Assembly: GCF_014851395.1 (NCBI RefSeq)
Contig: NW_024040817.1
Coordinates: forward strand, 33,142,340-33,206,339
Direction of reading: 5' to 3'
From: Micropterus salmoides
Lineage: Eukaryota > Chordata > Actinopteri > Centrarchiformes > Centrarchidae
Length of the DNA: 64,000 bases
Position numbers and translations under genes: made by a program. Below, piece after piece: positions 1 to 9,924 of the stretch (the stretch's first letter is position 1; each line of letters starts with the position of its first letter). Under the pieces are notes generated by a model. That model was not told the origin of the DNA. It worked only from the letters and a program-made list of their open reading frames with translations, and did no database searches.

Positions 1-2553
1 TGCCATGACTTGAGATTGAGACCAGTGCCCTCTGCTGTTAAATCTGGGGTATCTACCAGAATTGCAAAAAAGTTAAGAGCCTGAGACTTCCCAAATAATT
101 TCTTCAAAATACTCCATGTCTTGATAACATTATTAATTAGGTAATTGTCTTTAATAGCAGGTGGCAGTTCTCTTGCATGTTTATCTAATAAGTTTATAAG
201 ACAGAAGGGTTTGCTAATTACTTTTTCAATCTCAAGCCAAGGTGTCACATCATGTTCAGTTGCCCATACTGAAACAATTCTAGCATGAATAGACAGTACA
301 TAGTTCACAATCTTTGGTAAGCCCCACCCACCCTGTTGTTTTGGGAGTTGTAAAGTATCCATTTTAAGCTTAGGTTTTCTGCCTGCCCAAATAAAGTCTG
401 ATGAGTTTATTAATGTCCTTAAGATCATTTGGATTCAAAAACACAAAAAGCATTGACACTGGATAAAATTTTTTTGGAAGTAGTACCATTTTAATAAGGT
501 TAATCCTACCAAACATTGTCAAAGGAAGCTTTGTCCAAGTTTTAACTTTTCCTCTTATGTGACTAATTAAAGGGTTGATGTTTTCTGCATACAGCTGATC
601 AATTTTGGGCGTGATTTTTATTCCTAGGTACTTAAATCCTTTAGGTGCCCAGCGGAAGGGTTTAACATAGGCAGGCTCGACCTGACCACTGTTTGTTAAA
701 GGCATTATTTCTGACTTTTCAAAATTAACCTTATACCCTGATATTTGTCCAAATTCTTTAATACAGTCAACCGGTGCTGGAATTGATTTATCGGGATCTG
801 TTAAAGTCATCATCGGCATATAATAAAATTTTATGCTGTTTTGTTCAAAGTTCCTCTTATATTTATGTTGTCTGACGGCTATTGAAAGTTAATAAATCCA
901 GTCTGGTCTGTGCTTACTATGTCTGATAAAACCCGCTCTAATCTATTGGCCAACACCTTTGACAATATTTTCATGTCTACTCCTAGCAAGCTTATCGGCC
1001 GATAGGAAGAGGGCAGTTCTGGGTCCTTATCTTTTTTTGGTATTACTGTAATATTGGCAATATACATAGTTCCCAGGAGACTTGAGTGTTCAAAAGATGC
1101 ATTATATACTCTCTGTAATAATTTATTAATCTTGCCTTTTAAAACCTTAAAAAACTCAAGAGGATATCCGTCAGCTCCAGGACATTTGCCCGATTGGAGT
1201 GATGAAATGGCTGTATCAATTTCTAACAATGTAATGGGACCTTCCAGTAAGTTAGCCTGGTCTTCGGTTAGTCGTGGTATATTCAAGCTGTTTAGAAAGT
1301 GGCAATCTTTTAATTTGTCGCAGTCAATCTCAGAGCTATACAGTTCCTCATAAAATTGTCTAAAATGCTCATTGATGTGCTTATTATCCATATGACGCTG
1401 ACCATTCTCATCCCTAACTGCCGAAATAAAGAATTTAGGGGGAGCATTGTTTGCCAGCCTCGCCAAGAATTTGTTTGGTTTATTGCCAAATTCAAATAGT
1501 CTTTGTTGTGCAAATAAGATATCCTTCTCAGCTTTCCTTGTCATTAAGTCACTTAACATGTCCCTGGATGTCTTTAATTCCTTAAGGACTTCGTCCGATT
1601 TTGATGCATAATATTCTTCTTCCAGTCTTTTAATTTTTATTTCATAATAGTAATTTTGTAATATTATTCGTTCCCTCTTTTTACAGCTTGTATATGAGAT
1701 TATAACCCTTCTCATGTAGGCTTTATAAGCATCCCATACAATTCTAGGGTCAGCGTCCTCTTTGTCATTGATGTTTAGATACAAATCTGTCTGTTCTTCT
1801 AATAGTTTAATAAAATTGTCATCAAAAAGTAATAGCCTATTTAACATAGTTTGCTCTAGTTGTCTGGGCGGTTGCATCTCTAAACTAACAGGAGCGTGAT
1901 CAGAAATGGCAATAACTCTGACTTCTCCACTAGATGGGCCAAATGCCTTGAGATAAATATATAGTCAATGCATTGATGAATGAGGTAAGGAGTGAAATGT
2001 AAAGCTTTGTGTTGAAGGGTTTAAATGTCTCCAAATATTAACAGGCCGATTTCCTCTAATGTGTTTTTAAGCGATCTTGCACTTTTAGACTGACTCTTTT
2101 GAGCCGGGCTCCTGTCCATAAAAGGACAAAGAGAGCAATTAAAATCGCCTCTTATCAAAATGTTTGAGGAGTCTATCTCGACAAGCTGATCAAAAAGTAA
2201 GGCAGAAAAATCATCATCATTTACATTAGGACTATAGATGCTACCCAGCAAAATAATTTCCCCATAAAGCATTCCTTTGGTTAAAACGATTCTCCCTTCT
2301 GTATCTTTATATGTGTCTGTAACAACTAATGGCAAGTTTTGTATCAATATTATTACCCCCCTCTTACTTGTTGTATAAGATGAATAAAAAACCTGACCAA
2401 CCCACTCCCGGAGATATTTCTTATGTTCGCTGAGGTGTGTTTCTGTAAAAAGGCCAATTGGATTTTGTCCTTCTTTAGACTGTTTAGGATAGCTTTCCTT
2501 TTCACTGGATCATTGGATCCCTTAATATTCCAAGTACAAATTCTAATACTCAT
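1..2553 (-). pseudogene. L1 ORF2 (endonuclease / reverse transcriptase), decayed
   Basis: ORF2 starts near 2553 with the APE-type endonuclease opening ICTWNIKGSNDPVKR, followed in another frame by IRGDFNCSLCPFMDR. The RT part (1877-879) carries SGKCPGADGYPLEFFK, SYRPISLLGVDMKILSKVLA and DQTGF. The YADD catalytic box is read around 817-806. Between DQTGF (near 880) and YADD only about 60 bases remain, so the RT core with the first catalytic aspartate has been deleted. Downstream, SGYKVNFEKSEI and the GGWGLPK region continue to base 1. There are several frame breaks. No active enzyme can come from this copy. Confidence 0.85.
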
Positions 2554-2879
2554 TACTAAATATAATATACTTTATGTACTTAATGCTGTATTCAAACAGG
2601 TAGACATAAATACGTTTAGTCCAATCCCAGCATTTAACTCTGCCTGTGCTGATAAAGAAAACAGAAAATTCCAAGCAAAAACAAAACACACAGCTTGGAG
2701 TAACAAACAATAACCTAAATATCCACAAACCTATTGAAAGGTGGAATATACAAAAAACAGAAAAAAACTTCGTCAAGTTCTGTCATTTGTCATCGGAGCT
2801 TATTAATAGTCAAACATTGCTATTACGGGAACATAGTCTAAGTTATTTACCTGTGTTTAATCTCTCAGGCAGTCCTTTA

Positions 2880-3242
2880 ATGTAGTTGTTGACGTCTTTC
2901 ATGTTGGAGAGTGTTTTCGTAGTCCCATCCTGCTGAAAGATCCGTATTACGGCCGGGTACACAAAAGCTTATCTGATGCCTGCTTCCCATAACCTCCGTC
3001 GAGCGTTTGCAGACTCTTGCCTCCTCTTGACAACTTCAGCCGAAAAATCTTGGTAGAAGGACACCTCCTGACCGTCCACTGACAGCCTGCCTTTGTTCCT
3101 CCCTGCATTAAGGATCTTCTGTTTATCGGCGTAATTGTGTAATCTCACTAGGACCGCTCGATAGCCGTTTTTCTCTCCACCTCCAAGCGCGGGTCCCGTG
3201 CGATGGGCTCTCTCAATCTTGACCCTGTCCTGCTGCAGGGCG
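2880..3242 (-). pseudogene. L1 ORF1p C-terminal domain fragment
   Basis: The minus strand reads as the end of the RRM and the C-terminal domain of an L1 ORF1 protein (RNA-binding chaperone of LINE-1). Visible motifs are VKIERAHRTGPAL, then YRAVLVRLHNYADKQ, DGQEVSFYQDFSAEV and YPAVIRIFQQDG. One in-frame stop (TAA) follows the EAGIR segment. The coiled-coil N-terminal half is absent. It is too short to appear as a long open frame, but the order of conserved words makes the call secure. Confidence 0.75.
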
Positions 3243-3245
3243 GTG

Positions 3246-4919
3246 CAGAGGATTTAACAAGGATTGACAAGGATTTAAATAGGGCTGTTCTCAAAATATC
3301 GATACAGAAATATATTGTTATGTAATCCTTGATTATATGTGTATACAGATGCTTCTGTATTGATACATCAACAAATGCTGTGACAGTTTTGAAAAAGAAA
3401 CACAGGGAATACCCAGATCTAGCTTTAAAACACGGTGAGCTGACATAACTTACAGGGAACAGTTGCTGTTGAGGGGTTGCAGCTGCTGCTGCTTTGGTTG
3501 CTGCTGATACTACTGGAGGTGATCTGTGACTAGAGATATTATAACAAACATAGGAGATATATAAGCTGATGAAACAAATATGTGATCATGACAAGATGTA
3601 AAGATTGCTGACAGTATTTGGGACTGGCTCACTATGACTGACCTGCTGTAGTGCTGCAGCTGCTGCCAAGGCTGACTGCTATGAGAAAATAAGAGGGAGA
3701 TGCTCACAGAGACTGCTGCACACCGAGAGCTGCAGGTAGAGGAAATAAGATACCAGGTTCAAGTGTGGCCTAGATCAGCCAAGGCAGGGGTAAGAGTGAG
3801 ACAAATCTATAGACAGTTGTGTGTCTGTGTGTGTGTGTGTGTGTAGGCAATATTGTGATAATGATTTTATATATTGCATTGTGAATCTGAGATATATTTG
3901 GATTTTGATTGACTATATGTCTAATCATAAATCTAAAAATATGTGTGTGTGTTCTTTCTGTTGGCCCATAATAACCATGACAGAGCAGCATTTACCTTTC
4001 ACATTAACATTTCATACCTTTGTCTGAAATCTATATAGGGCCATTTCTTCTTCACTCTTTACTTTGATGTCAGGAATATTATTTAATTTATATTGACACT
4101 GACATTATTACATGTATTTCCAGTTATTTAGTTCATATAATAGGTTTGCTATCTATTCAAATACTGTTCTGATTTAAATGATCGTTTGAAAAAGCTCTGA
4201 TAAGTAATAAACCTGTTTTACCAAAGTTGTTATAATTATTTTAAGGCACACTATGTTTTTAATTAAGAATTAAATGATTAAATTAAATTAAGAATTACGA
4301 ATGCGAATACCCCCTGTATTCGGCGCGCCGCCGCTGCGGAGTGGGTAGCCACTCTGCTTGGGTGTCACACGGTTGTTGGTGTCGGTGCGCGGGTGGTGAT
4401 TTTGGTTGGTGTGGTGGCACAAGGGGGTTGACGGGGTTGGTTTGGAGTGCAGGCTGGTTCTTTTTTGAGCTGGTTGGGGGGTGTCTCCTCGGGATTTTGG
4501 TACTTGGACTGGATGCTTGGTGGTTGTATGGGGACTGTGTGGGGAAGGATTGTGCTTTGGGGTGTGTCGATGGTTGATTTTATACACTTTATATAAAATT
4601 TAGACTGAGTAGAGTCCAGTGGTCCAGCAGAAGTTGTTGTCTCCTACAGATGACCCTGGGTACTGCAATGGATATTCTTACAACTCATGAGAGGCAATGT
4701 CGCTACTGCCACCTGCTGGTGTAGCTAATAAACTGCTCTCACATTTACAGATCTCTGTTTACAGATCTCTGTGGTTCCACAAATGCGTAAAAAAGGAAGT
4801 CATAAATGATACAAAAAAAAAATACACATTTGTAGATAGTGAAATATTTGCGCATCATAGTACACATTTGTGGATTGTTTTCTGTGGGTTACAAATATTA
4901 AAGTCCAATAAAATCTTCC
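3246..4919. other. Intergenic, no gene seen
   Basis: No gene is visible. Bases 3270-3340 (gggctgttct..atatcgatacagaaatatat) resemble the end of a widespread fish MITE, but no matching second end was found. A CTG/CAG-rich patch lies at 3470-3510. Bases 4320-4590 are unusually G-rich on the plus strand compared with the AT-rich flanks. Bases 4695-4920 may be a badly decayed outer part of the repeat that starts at 4920, as they share a 'gccacctgctgg' word with it. Confidence 0.5.
3818..3844. repeat. (TG)n microsatellite
   Basis: Simple TG repeat with one interruption (TGTGTGTCTGTGTGTG...). A shorter GTGTGTGTGT tract follows at about 3940. Confidence 0.9.
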
Positions 4920-5836
4920 ATAGAAGTCGGTCGGACTAAATCCCTAGGAGGAGTTTGTTAAAGTACGGAGTGTGTAAATGATCCAAAAATGACCATAAAA
5001 TTTAAATGGCCGACTTCCAGTTTCCATCCAGTTTAGGGCATTGCTCCAAGAGGCTTTTTTGTACGTCTGGACATGATACATGTTCCACAGAAATTTCATA
5101 CATGTAGGTGAAACGTGCGGCGGGGGCTGCTTCTTTGAAGGTCACTTCTTTTTGCCAGGAGGCGGCACTATGAGTATGGGTGAATTTTGTCATGTACATG
5201 TGTTCAAGGCAGGACTCTAATTAAATGTGTAAAATTTGGTACAGACCTGACCATGTACAGTCAAGTTACAACAACTTCCTGTGTCATGGCGAAGAGTGGG
5301 ACTTCGCCACCACCGCCATGCCACTCACAAGTTTTACATCATGGCTTCATCAATGTGTTAAGGGTTTTCTGGGACAGTTTTGAAGTTCATACGTCCAACC
5401 TGCTAGGAGTAGTACATTACAGCGTAAAACGTGTCATTTCCTGTTGCCAGCAGGTGGCGCTATGTCTTTTAGTGAATATTGGCATTTGGATGTGTTCAGG
5501 GTGGGACTATTGTTATACTTATCAAATTTGGTGCAGATGTGAGGATGTCTTCTGATGTTATAAAAACTTCCCGTTTCATGGCGAATCACAAATTTTCGAT
5601 GACACGCCACGGGCAAACTGGTCGACTTGTAATAGCCATTTAAATAACTTTTAATCGTCAGTGGGTTTAGAGTGCACAGCGAAAATATTGAAGTTGATCG
5701 GACTAAATCTCTAGGAGGAGTTCGTTAAAGTACAAAGTGTGTAAATCGCCAAAAATGACCATGGTTCATGATCAGGCCCTAATAATCCCTTCAGTTTCAA
5801 TAGGGACCTCACACGTTTCATGCTCGGGCCCTATAA
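4920..5836 (-). repeat. GGGCCCGAGC repeat family, copy 1 (old, inverted)
   Basis: This is a diverged, reverse-oriented copy of the family found again at 40609 and 60055. The head is read in reverse at 5795-5836 (caatagggacctcacacg, then ctcgggccctata). The word 'cggactaaatc.ctaggagg' occurs twice, at about 4930 and 5700, marking two internal units. The piece 5030-5300 matches the internal unit of the other copies, including the aggcttttttgt and catgtaggtgaaacgtgcgg words. Divergence is clearly higher than between copies 2 and 3, so this is the oldest copy here. The family's mechanism of spread is not known to me. Confidence 0.8.
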
Positions 5837-6111
5837 CAAACCTGGATTTTACCATTTACCTAGCCAGGTAAAACTCCTGGGCCCGTATTCATAAAAAATC
5901 TTAATGCAAAGAGTAGCTCCTAGTGACAAAATTCTAAGAAAATTATTAGAAATGTGGGCGTTTACTCTTACAATTAAAGAAAAAATACTAGTAAAGAAAA
6001 AAGTAATTCAGAAAGCATCTTAACCCTTTAAAGAGGTCTTAAGGTCAAAATTGTTAGGAGCACGGAGGAGGACTTTTAAGAGGCTTAAGAGTTTCTTTAG
6101 TAGAGGAGAAA

Positions 6112-6702
6112 ATGGCAGAAAGACGAAGAGGGAGAAGAAATGTGTTGCAGACAATGGATGACAGTGAGTTAATCAGACGCTATAGATTAGACCGTGCAGG
6201 TTTGTGACTGATCTTATTAGAGACGCGCTAACATCTCCGACACAGCGCAGGAATGCCATAGCGCCAGAAATGAAAGTAATCATTACATTACGATATTTGG
6301 CAACTGGGAAAATGCAACAATGCAGCAGTGATGATTTAGGCCTGTCACAACCTTCTGTAAGCAGAGTGATCACACAAACAATTACAGCACTTTCAGAACC
6401 TCTTATTGTGTCGCAGTTCATTTCGTTTCCACTGGACATTCCCACCTTGCAGGCTCAAAAAAACATTTATGAATATAGCAGGCTTCCCTGGTGTTGTCGG
6501 AGTAATTGATGTAACCCACATCCAAATTATTGCACCGTCGGAAGACGAGGACGTTTATGTTAATAGAAAGAGGTACCACAGCATAAACGTTGTTTACAGT
6601 GCAGATTATAAGATTGTTTACATTGTTGCAAAATGGCCCGGCACAACACATGATTCCAGGATACTGGCGGAGAGTGGCCTGAGACATCTGTTTGTTAAAT
6701 AA
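6112..6702 (+). pseudogene. Harbinger DDE transposase (HARBI1-like), truncated
   Basis: This encodes a transposase of the HARBI1-like family. It starts at the ATG at 6112 (MAERRRGRRN) and shifts frame near 6195 into VTDLIRDALTSPTQRRNAIA, followed by the helix-turn-helix region (KMQQCSSDDLGLSQPSVSRV). A second frame shift near 6465 leads to FPGVVGVIDVTHIQIIAPS (with the first catalytic Asp of the GVIDGTH motif) and WPGTTHDSRIL (second catalytic Asp). Reading stops at 6702, just after GLRHLFVK. The C-terminal part with the last catalytic Glu is missing, so the enzyme is dead. The host HARBI1 gene is excluded by the transposon ends. Confidence 0.85.
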
Positions 6703-6854
6703 AAATGTGTCTTTATATTGTGTTACTTGGCTGTTGGTTTATTAAAATGACCATTTTTGTAGTTCCACCAGCTGAATCATTGAGCTGTCTGTGCCCTCCT
6801 TCAAACCGGTAATATTTGTTTCTGAGTGACCAAAGATGTTGAACACGGTTTGGG

Positions 6855-7190
6855 CTACTTGGGACAGCTGTTTAGCAGGTGGTCCCCCCCCCTCTCGAAA
6901 ACAATACAGTGGACCACATGTACAGTATACATATAATTGTTTGAGATAAGTTTGCAAACGGTTGCAAAAGTGTTAGAGCACTCACCTGTGCGCGATGACT
7001 CCCGCTTGTGTGCTGCAATTTCCTCTCTGGCTTTTGATTGCAACACGTACCAGCATTTCTTGTGCGCACAAGCAGGGGGAATGAACCGTTAACAGTTTGT
7101 GCTATACGCTCCCACGTCTGCTTCTTGCCCCGTGCTGTGACACCCGGCCCGAATTTTCCTTTTAGAATGGCCTTGTGTTCATCCACTAAC
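6855..7190 (-). pseudogene. Harbinger Myb/SANT-like accessory protein, frameshifted
   Basis: The minus strand reads MDEHKAILKGKFGPGVT, ARGKKQTWERIAQTVN, then LLVRT. This is the N-terminal Myb/SANT-like DNA-binding domain typical of the second protein of animal Harbinger elements, which helps the transposase enter the nucleus and bind the ends. A frame shift near 7045 moves the reading to LQSKAREEIAAHKRESSRTG, the expected end of that domain. What follows (7.0 to 6.85 kb) is not recognisable. Position and orientation, converging with the transposase inside one TIR pair, support the call. Confidence 0.78.
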
Positions 7191-7802
7191 TGGGCTAACA
7201 GTTTGATTCCATGTTTGATACATTACAACCAACATTCAAACCACTTAAATAGACATGCCAGCAATCAGTGTAATTGGAAAGAGTGGAACAATTTTTATCA
7301 TTCTAAGCCAATCAAATACCTTATAGGAAATTAACAGCATGGTAAATAAAAAACAGGATTTATAAACACATATATAACGTGTGTTTGTGTGAGAACGTTC
7401 AAATAGGAAATATTACGCGTGTAATTTCCAAAGTGAAGGCTTAGAATAGAACCTATACAAATCACTCTTTTTTTCCTTCTTGGACAACCAACCAATCACA
7501 GTCTTCAAAAGATTGTGTCATACATAGCAACGGGGTCTACCCCGCCTCCTCACTAAGATGAAAGTTTTTGTCTTTTCCTTGCTCAGAGTTGCTCTCAGAT
7601 CAGTCCCTGATCGCTCTTAAGCTAAGACTCCTACGTAAAAGTTTTTAAGCTAAATTAAGAGTTTTCTGAGAGGATTCTTAGAATGTTTATGAATACGGGC
7701 CCTGAATTCCAGAGTAAAAACAATTGACATGCTTATTGTAAAAAGACTCACAAAAGATGAAATAATAAACTCTATATTGATGTTGCACATTTTAATAAAC
7801 AG

Positions 7803-8285
7803 AATCTCACATATCCTAGGTGTTAACTGAACTCCATGGCTCTGGTAACGGCGCAAACCACTCCTCAGATGTTGAAGGTGGTCTTCAAATGTCTTAGAGT
7901 GAACCAGGTTGTCATCCAAATAAGGTAAACAGACTTTGTCTCGAAGTCCGACCAGGCATTCCTCCATTGATCTCTGAAACCAGGGGATCCTCACCAATTC
8001 GAACAAACCCCAGGGTGTGATAAATGCAGTGAGCAGGGACGGCTTGACTCCTCCAGGAAACCCTGGTGACCAGGAGCTTCCTATCAGGCTGTTCAGCGTG
8101 TCTTGTATGCGAGGTATTAGATGACGGTCTGAAATTGACTTTTGATTCAGCTCTCACAGCACAATCGAAGGCTGCCATCCTTTTTACACACACAAACAAT
8201 GGGGCTTCTTTATCCAGCCTATGTTCAACAAGTCTTCTAGGTACTCTTTTACCTCTTTGTGGAGTGGTTTGGGCACTGATACATA
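7803..8285 (-). pseudogene. Gypsy reverse transcriptase, partial
   Basis: Continuing past the Tc1, the minus strand reads VSVPKPLHKEVKEYLEDLLN, then IGWIKK, the usual start of Gypsy RT. Frame breaks follow. Recognisable words include CVKRMAAFDCAVRAESKVNF (a corrupted DYR region) and RSMEECLVGLRDKVCLPYLDD (the YxDD catalytic box, YLDD near 7910), then HLRSGLRRYQSHGVQLTPR. The sequence breaks off near 7803, where it joins LTR-end sequence. RNase H and integrase are absent. Confidence 0.78.
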
Positions 8286-8287
8286 CA

Positions 8288-8502
8288 GTGGGTACGGAAA
8301 GTATTCAGACCCCTTTAAATTTTTCACTCTTTGTTTCATTGCAGCCATTTTCCAAAAATCAAAAAAGTTCATTTTATTTCTCAGTAATGTACACTCAGCA
8401 CCCCATCTTGACAGAAAAAAACAGAAATGTAGAAATTTTTGCAAATTTATTAAAAAAGAAAAACTGAAATATCACATGGTCATAAGTATTCAGACCCTTT
8501 GC
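8288..8502 (+). repeat. Tc1 left inverted repeat (IR/DR)
   Basis: This 215-bp arm matches the complement of 9706-9922 with only a few changes. Outer and inner transposase-binding words (agtattcagaccc) occur at about 8300 and 8485. Confidence 0.9.
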
Positions 8503-9543
8503 TCAGTATTTAGTAGAAGCACCCTTTTGATCTGATACAGCCATGAGTCGTTTTGGGAAAGATGCAACAAGTTTTTCACATCTGGATTTGGGTATCCTCT
8601 GCCATTCCTCCTTGCAGATCCTCTCCAGTTCTGTCAGGTTGGATGGTAAACGTTGGTGGACAGCCATTTTCAGGTCTCTCCAGAGATGCTCAATTGGGTT
8701 TAAGTCAGGGCTCTGGCTGGGCCATTCAAGAACAGCCACGGAGTTGTTGTGAAGCCACTCCTTCGTTATTTTAGCGGTGTGCTTAGGCTCATTGTCTTGT
8801 TGGAAGGTAAACCTTCGGCCCAGTCTGAGGTCCAGAGCACTCTGGAAAAGGTTTTCGTCCAGGATATCCCTGTACTTGGCCGCATTCATCTTTCCCTCGA
8901 TTGCAACCAGTCGTCCTGTCCCTGCAGCTGAAAAACACCCCCACAGCATGATGCTGCCACCACCATGCTTCACTGTTGAGACTGTATTGGACAGGTGATG
9001 AGCAGTGCCTGGTTTTCTCCACACATACCGCTTAGAATTAAGGCCAAAAAGTTCTATCTTGGTCTCATCAGACCAGAGGATCTTATTTATCACCATATTG
9101 GAGTCCTTCAGGTGTTTTTTAGCAAACTCCATGCGGGCTTTCATGTGTCTTGCACTGAGGAGAGGCTTCCGTCGGGCCACTCTGCCATAAAGCCCCAACT
9201 GGTGGATTGCTGCAGTGATGGTTGACTTACTACAACTTTCTCCCATCTCCCGACTGCATCTCTGGAGCTCAGCCACAGTGACCTTTGGGTTCTTCTTTAC
9301 CTCTCTCACCAAGGCTCTTCTCCCCCGATAGCTCAGTTTGGCCGGACGGCCAGCTCTAGGAAGGGTTCTGGTCGTCCCAAACGTCTTCCATTTGAGGATT
9401 ATGGAGGCCACTGTGCTCTTAGGAACCTTAAGTGCAGCAGAATTTTTTTTGTAACCTTGGCCAGATCTGTGCCTTGCCACAATTCTGTCTCTGAGCTCTT
9501 CAGGCAGTTCCTTTGACCTCATGATTCTCATTTGCTCTGACAT
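8503..9543 (-). CDS. Tc1 transposase, full length, DD34E
   Basis: An uninterrupted 346-residue transposase, the normal length for the family. Residues 1-55 form a first helix-turn-helix (ELPEELRDRIVARHRSGQGY), then a GRPR-like hook (AGRPAKL, 64-70) and a second helix-turn-helix (to about 120). The catalytic triad is complete: D159 in ILWSDETKIELFG, D250 in FTFQQDNEPKHTA and E285 in SPDLNPIEHLW, with 34 residues between the last two. The glycine-rich box KHGGGSIMLWGCFS is intact. The protein ends ASTKY as expected. It cuts and pastes elements carrying its inverted repeats at TA. A few residues may differ from the family consensus (QKG for the usual AKG), but nothing visible disables it. Confidence 0.93.
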   Translation of the reverse strand: MSEQMRIMRSKELPEELRDRIVARHRSGQGYKKNSAALKVPKSTVASIILKWKTFGTTRTLPRAGRPAKLSYRGRRALVREVKKNPKVTVAELQRCSREMGESCSKSTITAAIHQLGLYGRVARRKPLLSARHMKARMEFAKKHLKDSNMVINKILWSDETKIELFGLNSKRYVWRKPGTAHHLSNTVSTVKHGGGSIMLWGCFSAAGTGRLVAIEGKMNAAKYRDILDENLFQSALDLRLGRRFTFQQDNEPKHTAKITKEWLHNNSVAVLEWPSQSPDLNPIEHLWRDLKMAVHQRLPSNLTELERICKEEWQRIPKSRCEKLVASFPKRLMAVSDQKGASTKY

Positions 9544-9705
9544 GCACTGTGAGCTGTAAGGTCTTATATATAGACAGGTGTGTGGCTTTCCTAATCAAGT
9601 CCAATCAGTATAATCAAACACAGCTGGACTCAAATGAAGGTGTAGAACCATCTCAAGGATGATCAGAAGAAATAGACAGCACCTGAGTTAAATATGAGTG
9701 TCACG

Positions 9706-9922
9706 GCAAAGGGTCTGAATACTTATGACCATGTGATATTTCAGTTTTTCTTTTTTAATAAATTTGCAAAAATTTCTACATTTCTGTTTTTTTCTGTCAA
9801 GATGGGGTGCTGAGTGTACATTACTGAGAAATAAAATGAACTTTTTAGATTTTTGGAAAATGGCTGCAATGAAACAAAGAGTGAAAAATTTAAAGGGGTC
9901 TGAATACTTTCCGTACCCACTG
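9706..9922 (-). repeat. Tc1 right inverted repeat (IR/DR)
   Basis: The partner of 8288-8502. It ends ...CCGTACCCACTG next to TA. A small difference inside (tttttaga for tttttga) shows little divergence between arms, consistent with a recent insertion. Confidence 0.9.
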
Positions 9923-9924
9923 TA

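Larger units (their letters stand above)
1..3245 (-). mobile_element. L1-clade LINE relic, continuing off the left edge
   Basis: Read on the minus strand, this stretch gives the C-terminal part of an L1 ORF1 protein (about 3242-2880), an endonuclease domain (2553-2021), a reverse transcriptase (1877-879 and 819-370) and the post-RT region down to base 1. The order is that of an L1 element read 5' to 3' leftward. The 5' part of ORF1 is missing, so the copy is 5' truncated near 3245, and its 3' end lies outside the window. Frames change several times and stops interrupt the reading, so the copy is dead. Clade assignment rests on ORF1 type and the two-ORF layout. Confidence 0.88.
5880..7701. mobile_element. 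PIF/Harbinger DNA transposon, complete ends
   Basis: The element is bounded by a perfect 16-bp terminal inverted repeat: GGCCCGTATTCATAAA at 5880-5895 and its complement at 7686-7701. CTG flanks both ends (5877-5879 and 7702-7704), giving a 3-bp target duplication. Inside are remnants of the two Harbinger proteins, a DDE transposase on the plus strand and a Myb/SANT-like protein on the minus strand, arranged tail to tail. The outer 150 bases at each side carry many copies of 'cttaag/aagagt' words that look like transposase-binding subterminal repeats. Total length is 1822 bp. Both genes are broken, so it could only move with help from another copy. Confidence 0.88.
8288..9922. mobile_element. 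Tc1-like DNA transposon, structurally complete
   Basis: A 1635-bp element starting CAGTGGGTACGGAAAGTATT at both ends in inverted orientation, flanked by TA on each side (8286-8287 and 9923-9924). It has long inverted repeats of about 215 bp (8288-8502 and 9706-9922). Each inverted repeat carries the outer 'agtattcagacccctt' word and an inner copy, the IR/DR layout of Tc1 elements such as those of salmonids. The arms are nearly identical. It encodes one full-length transposase on the minus strand. It sits inside the Gypsy RT region, so it is younger than that element. Confidence 0.95.

Noticed and set aside
4288..4587. Proline/threonine-rich protein of 99 codons on the minus strand
   Set aside because: It reflects the G-rich composition of the plus strand (4320-4590); no signal for a gene is present.
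8544..9225. Plus-strand open frames opposite the Tc1 transposase
   Set aside because: They are shadows of the conserved minus-strand transposase and recur in the copy at 47472.
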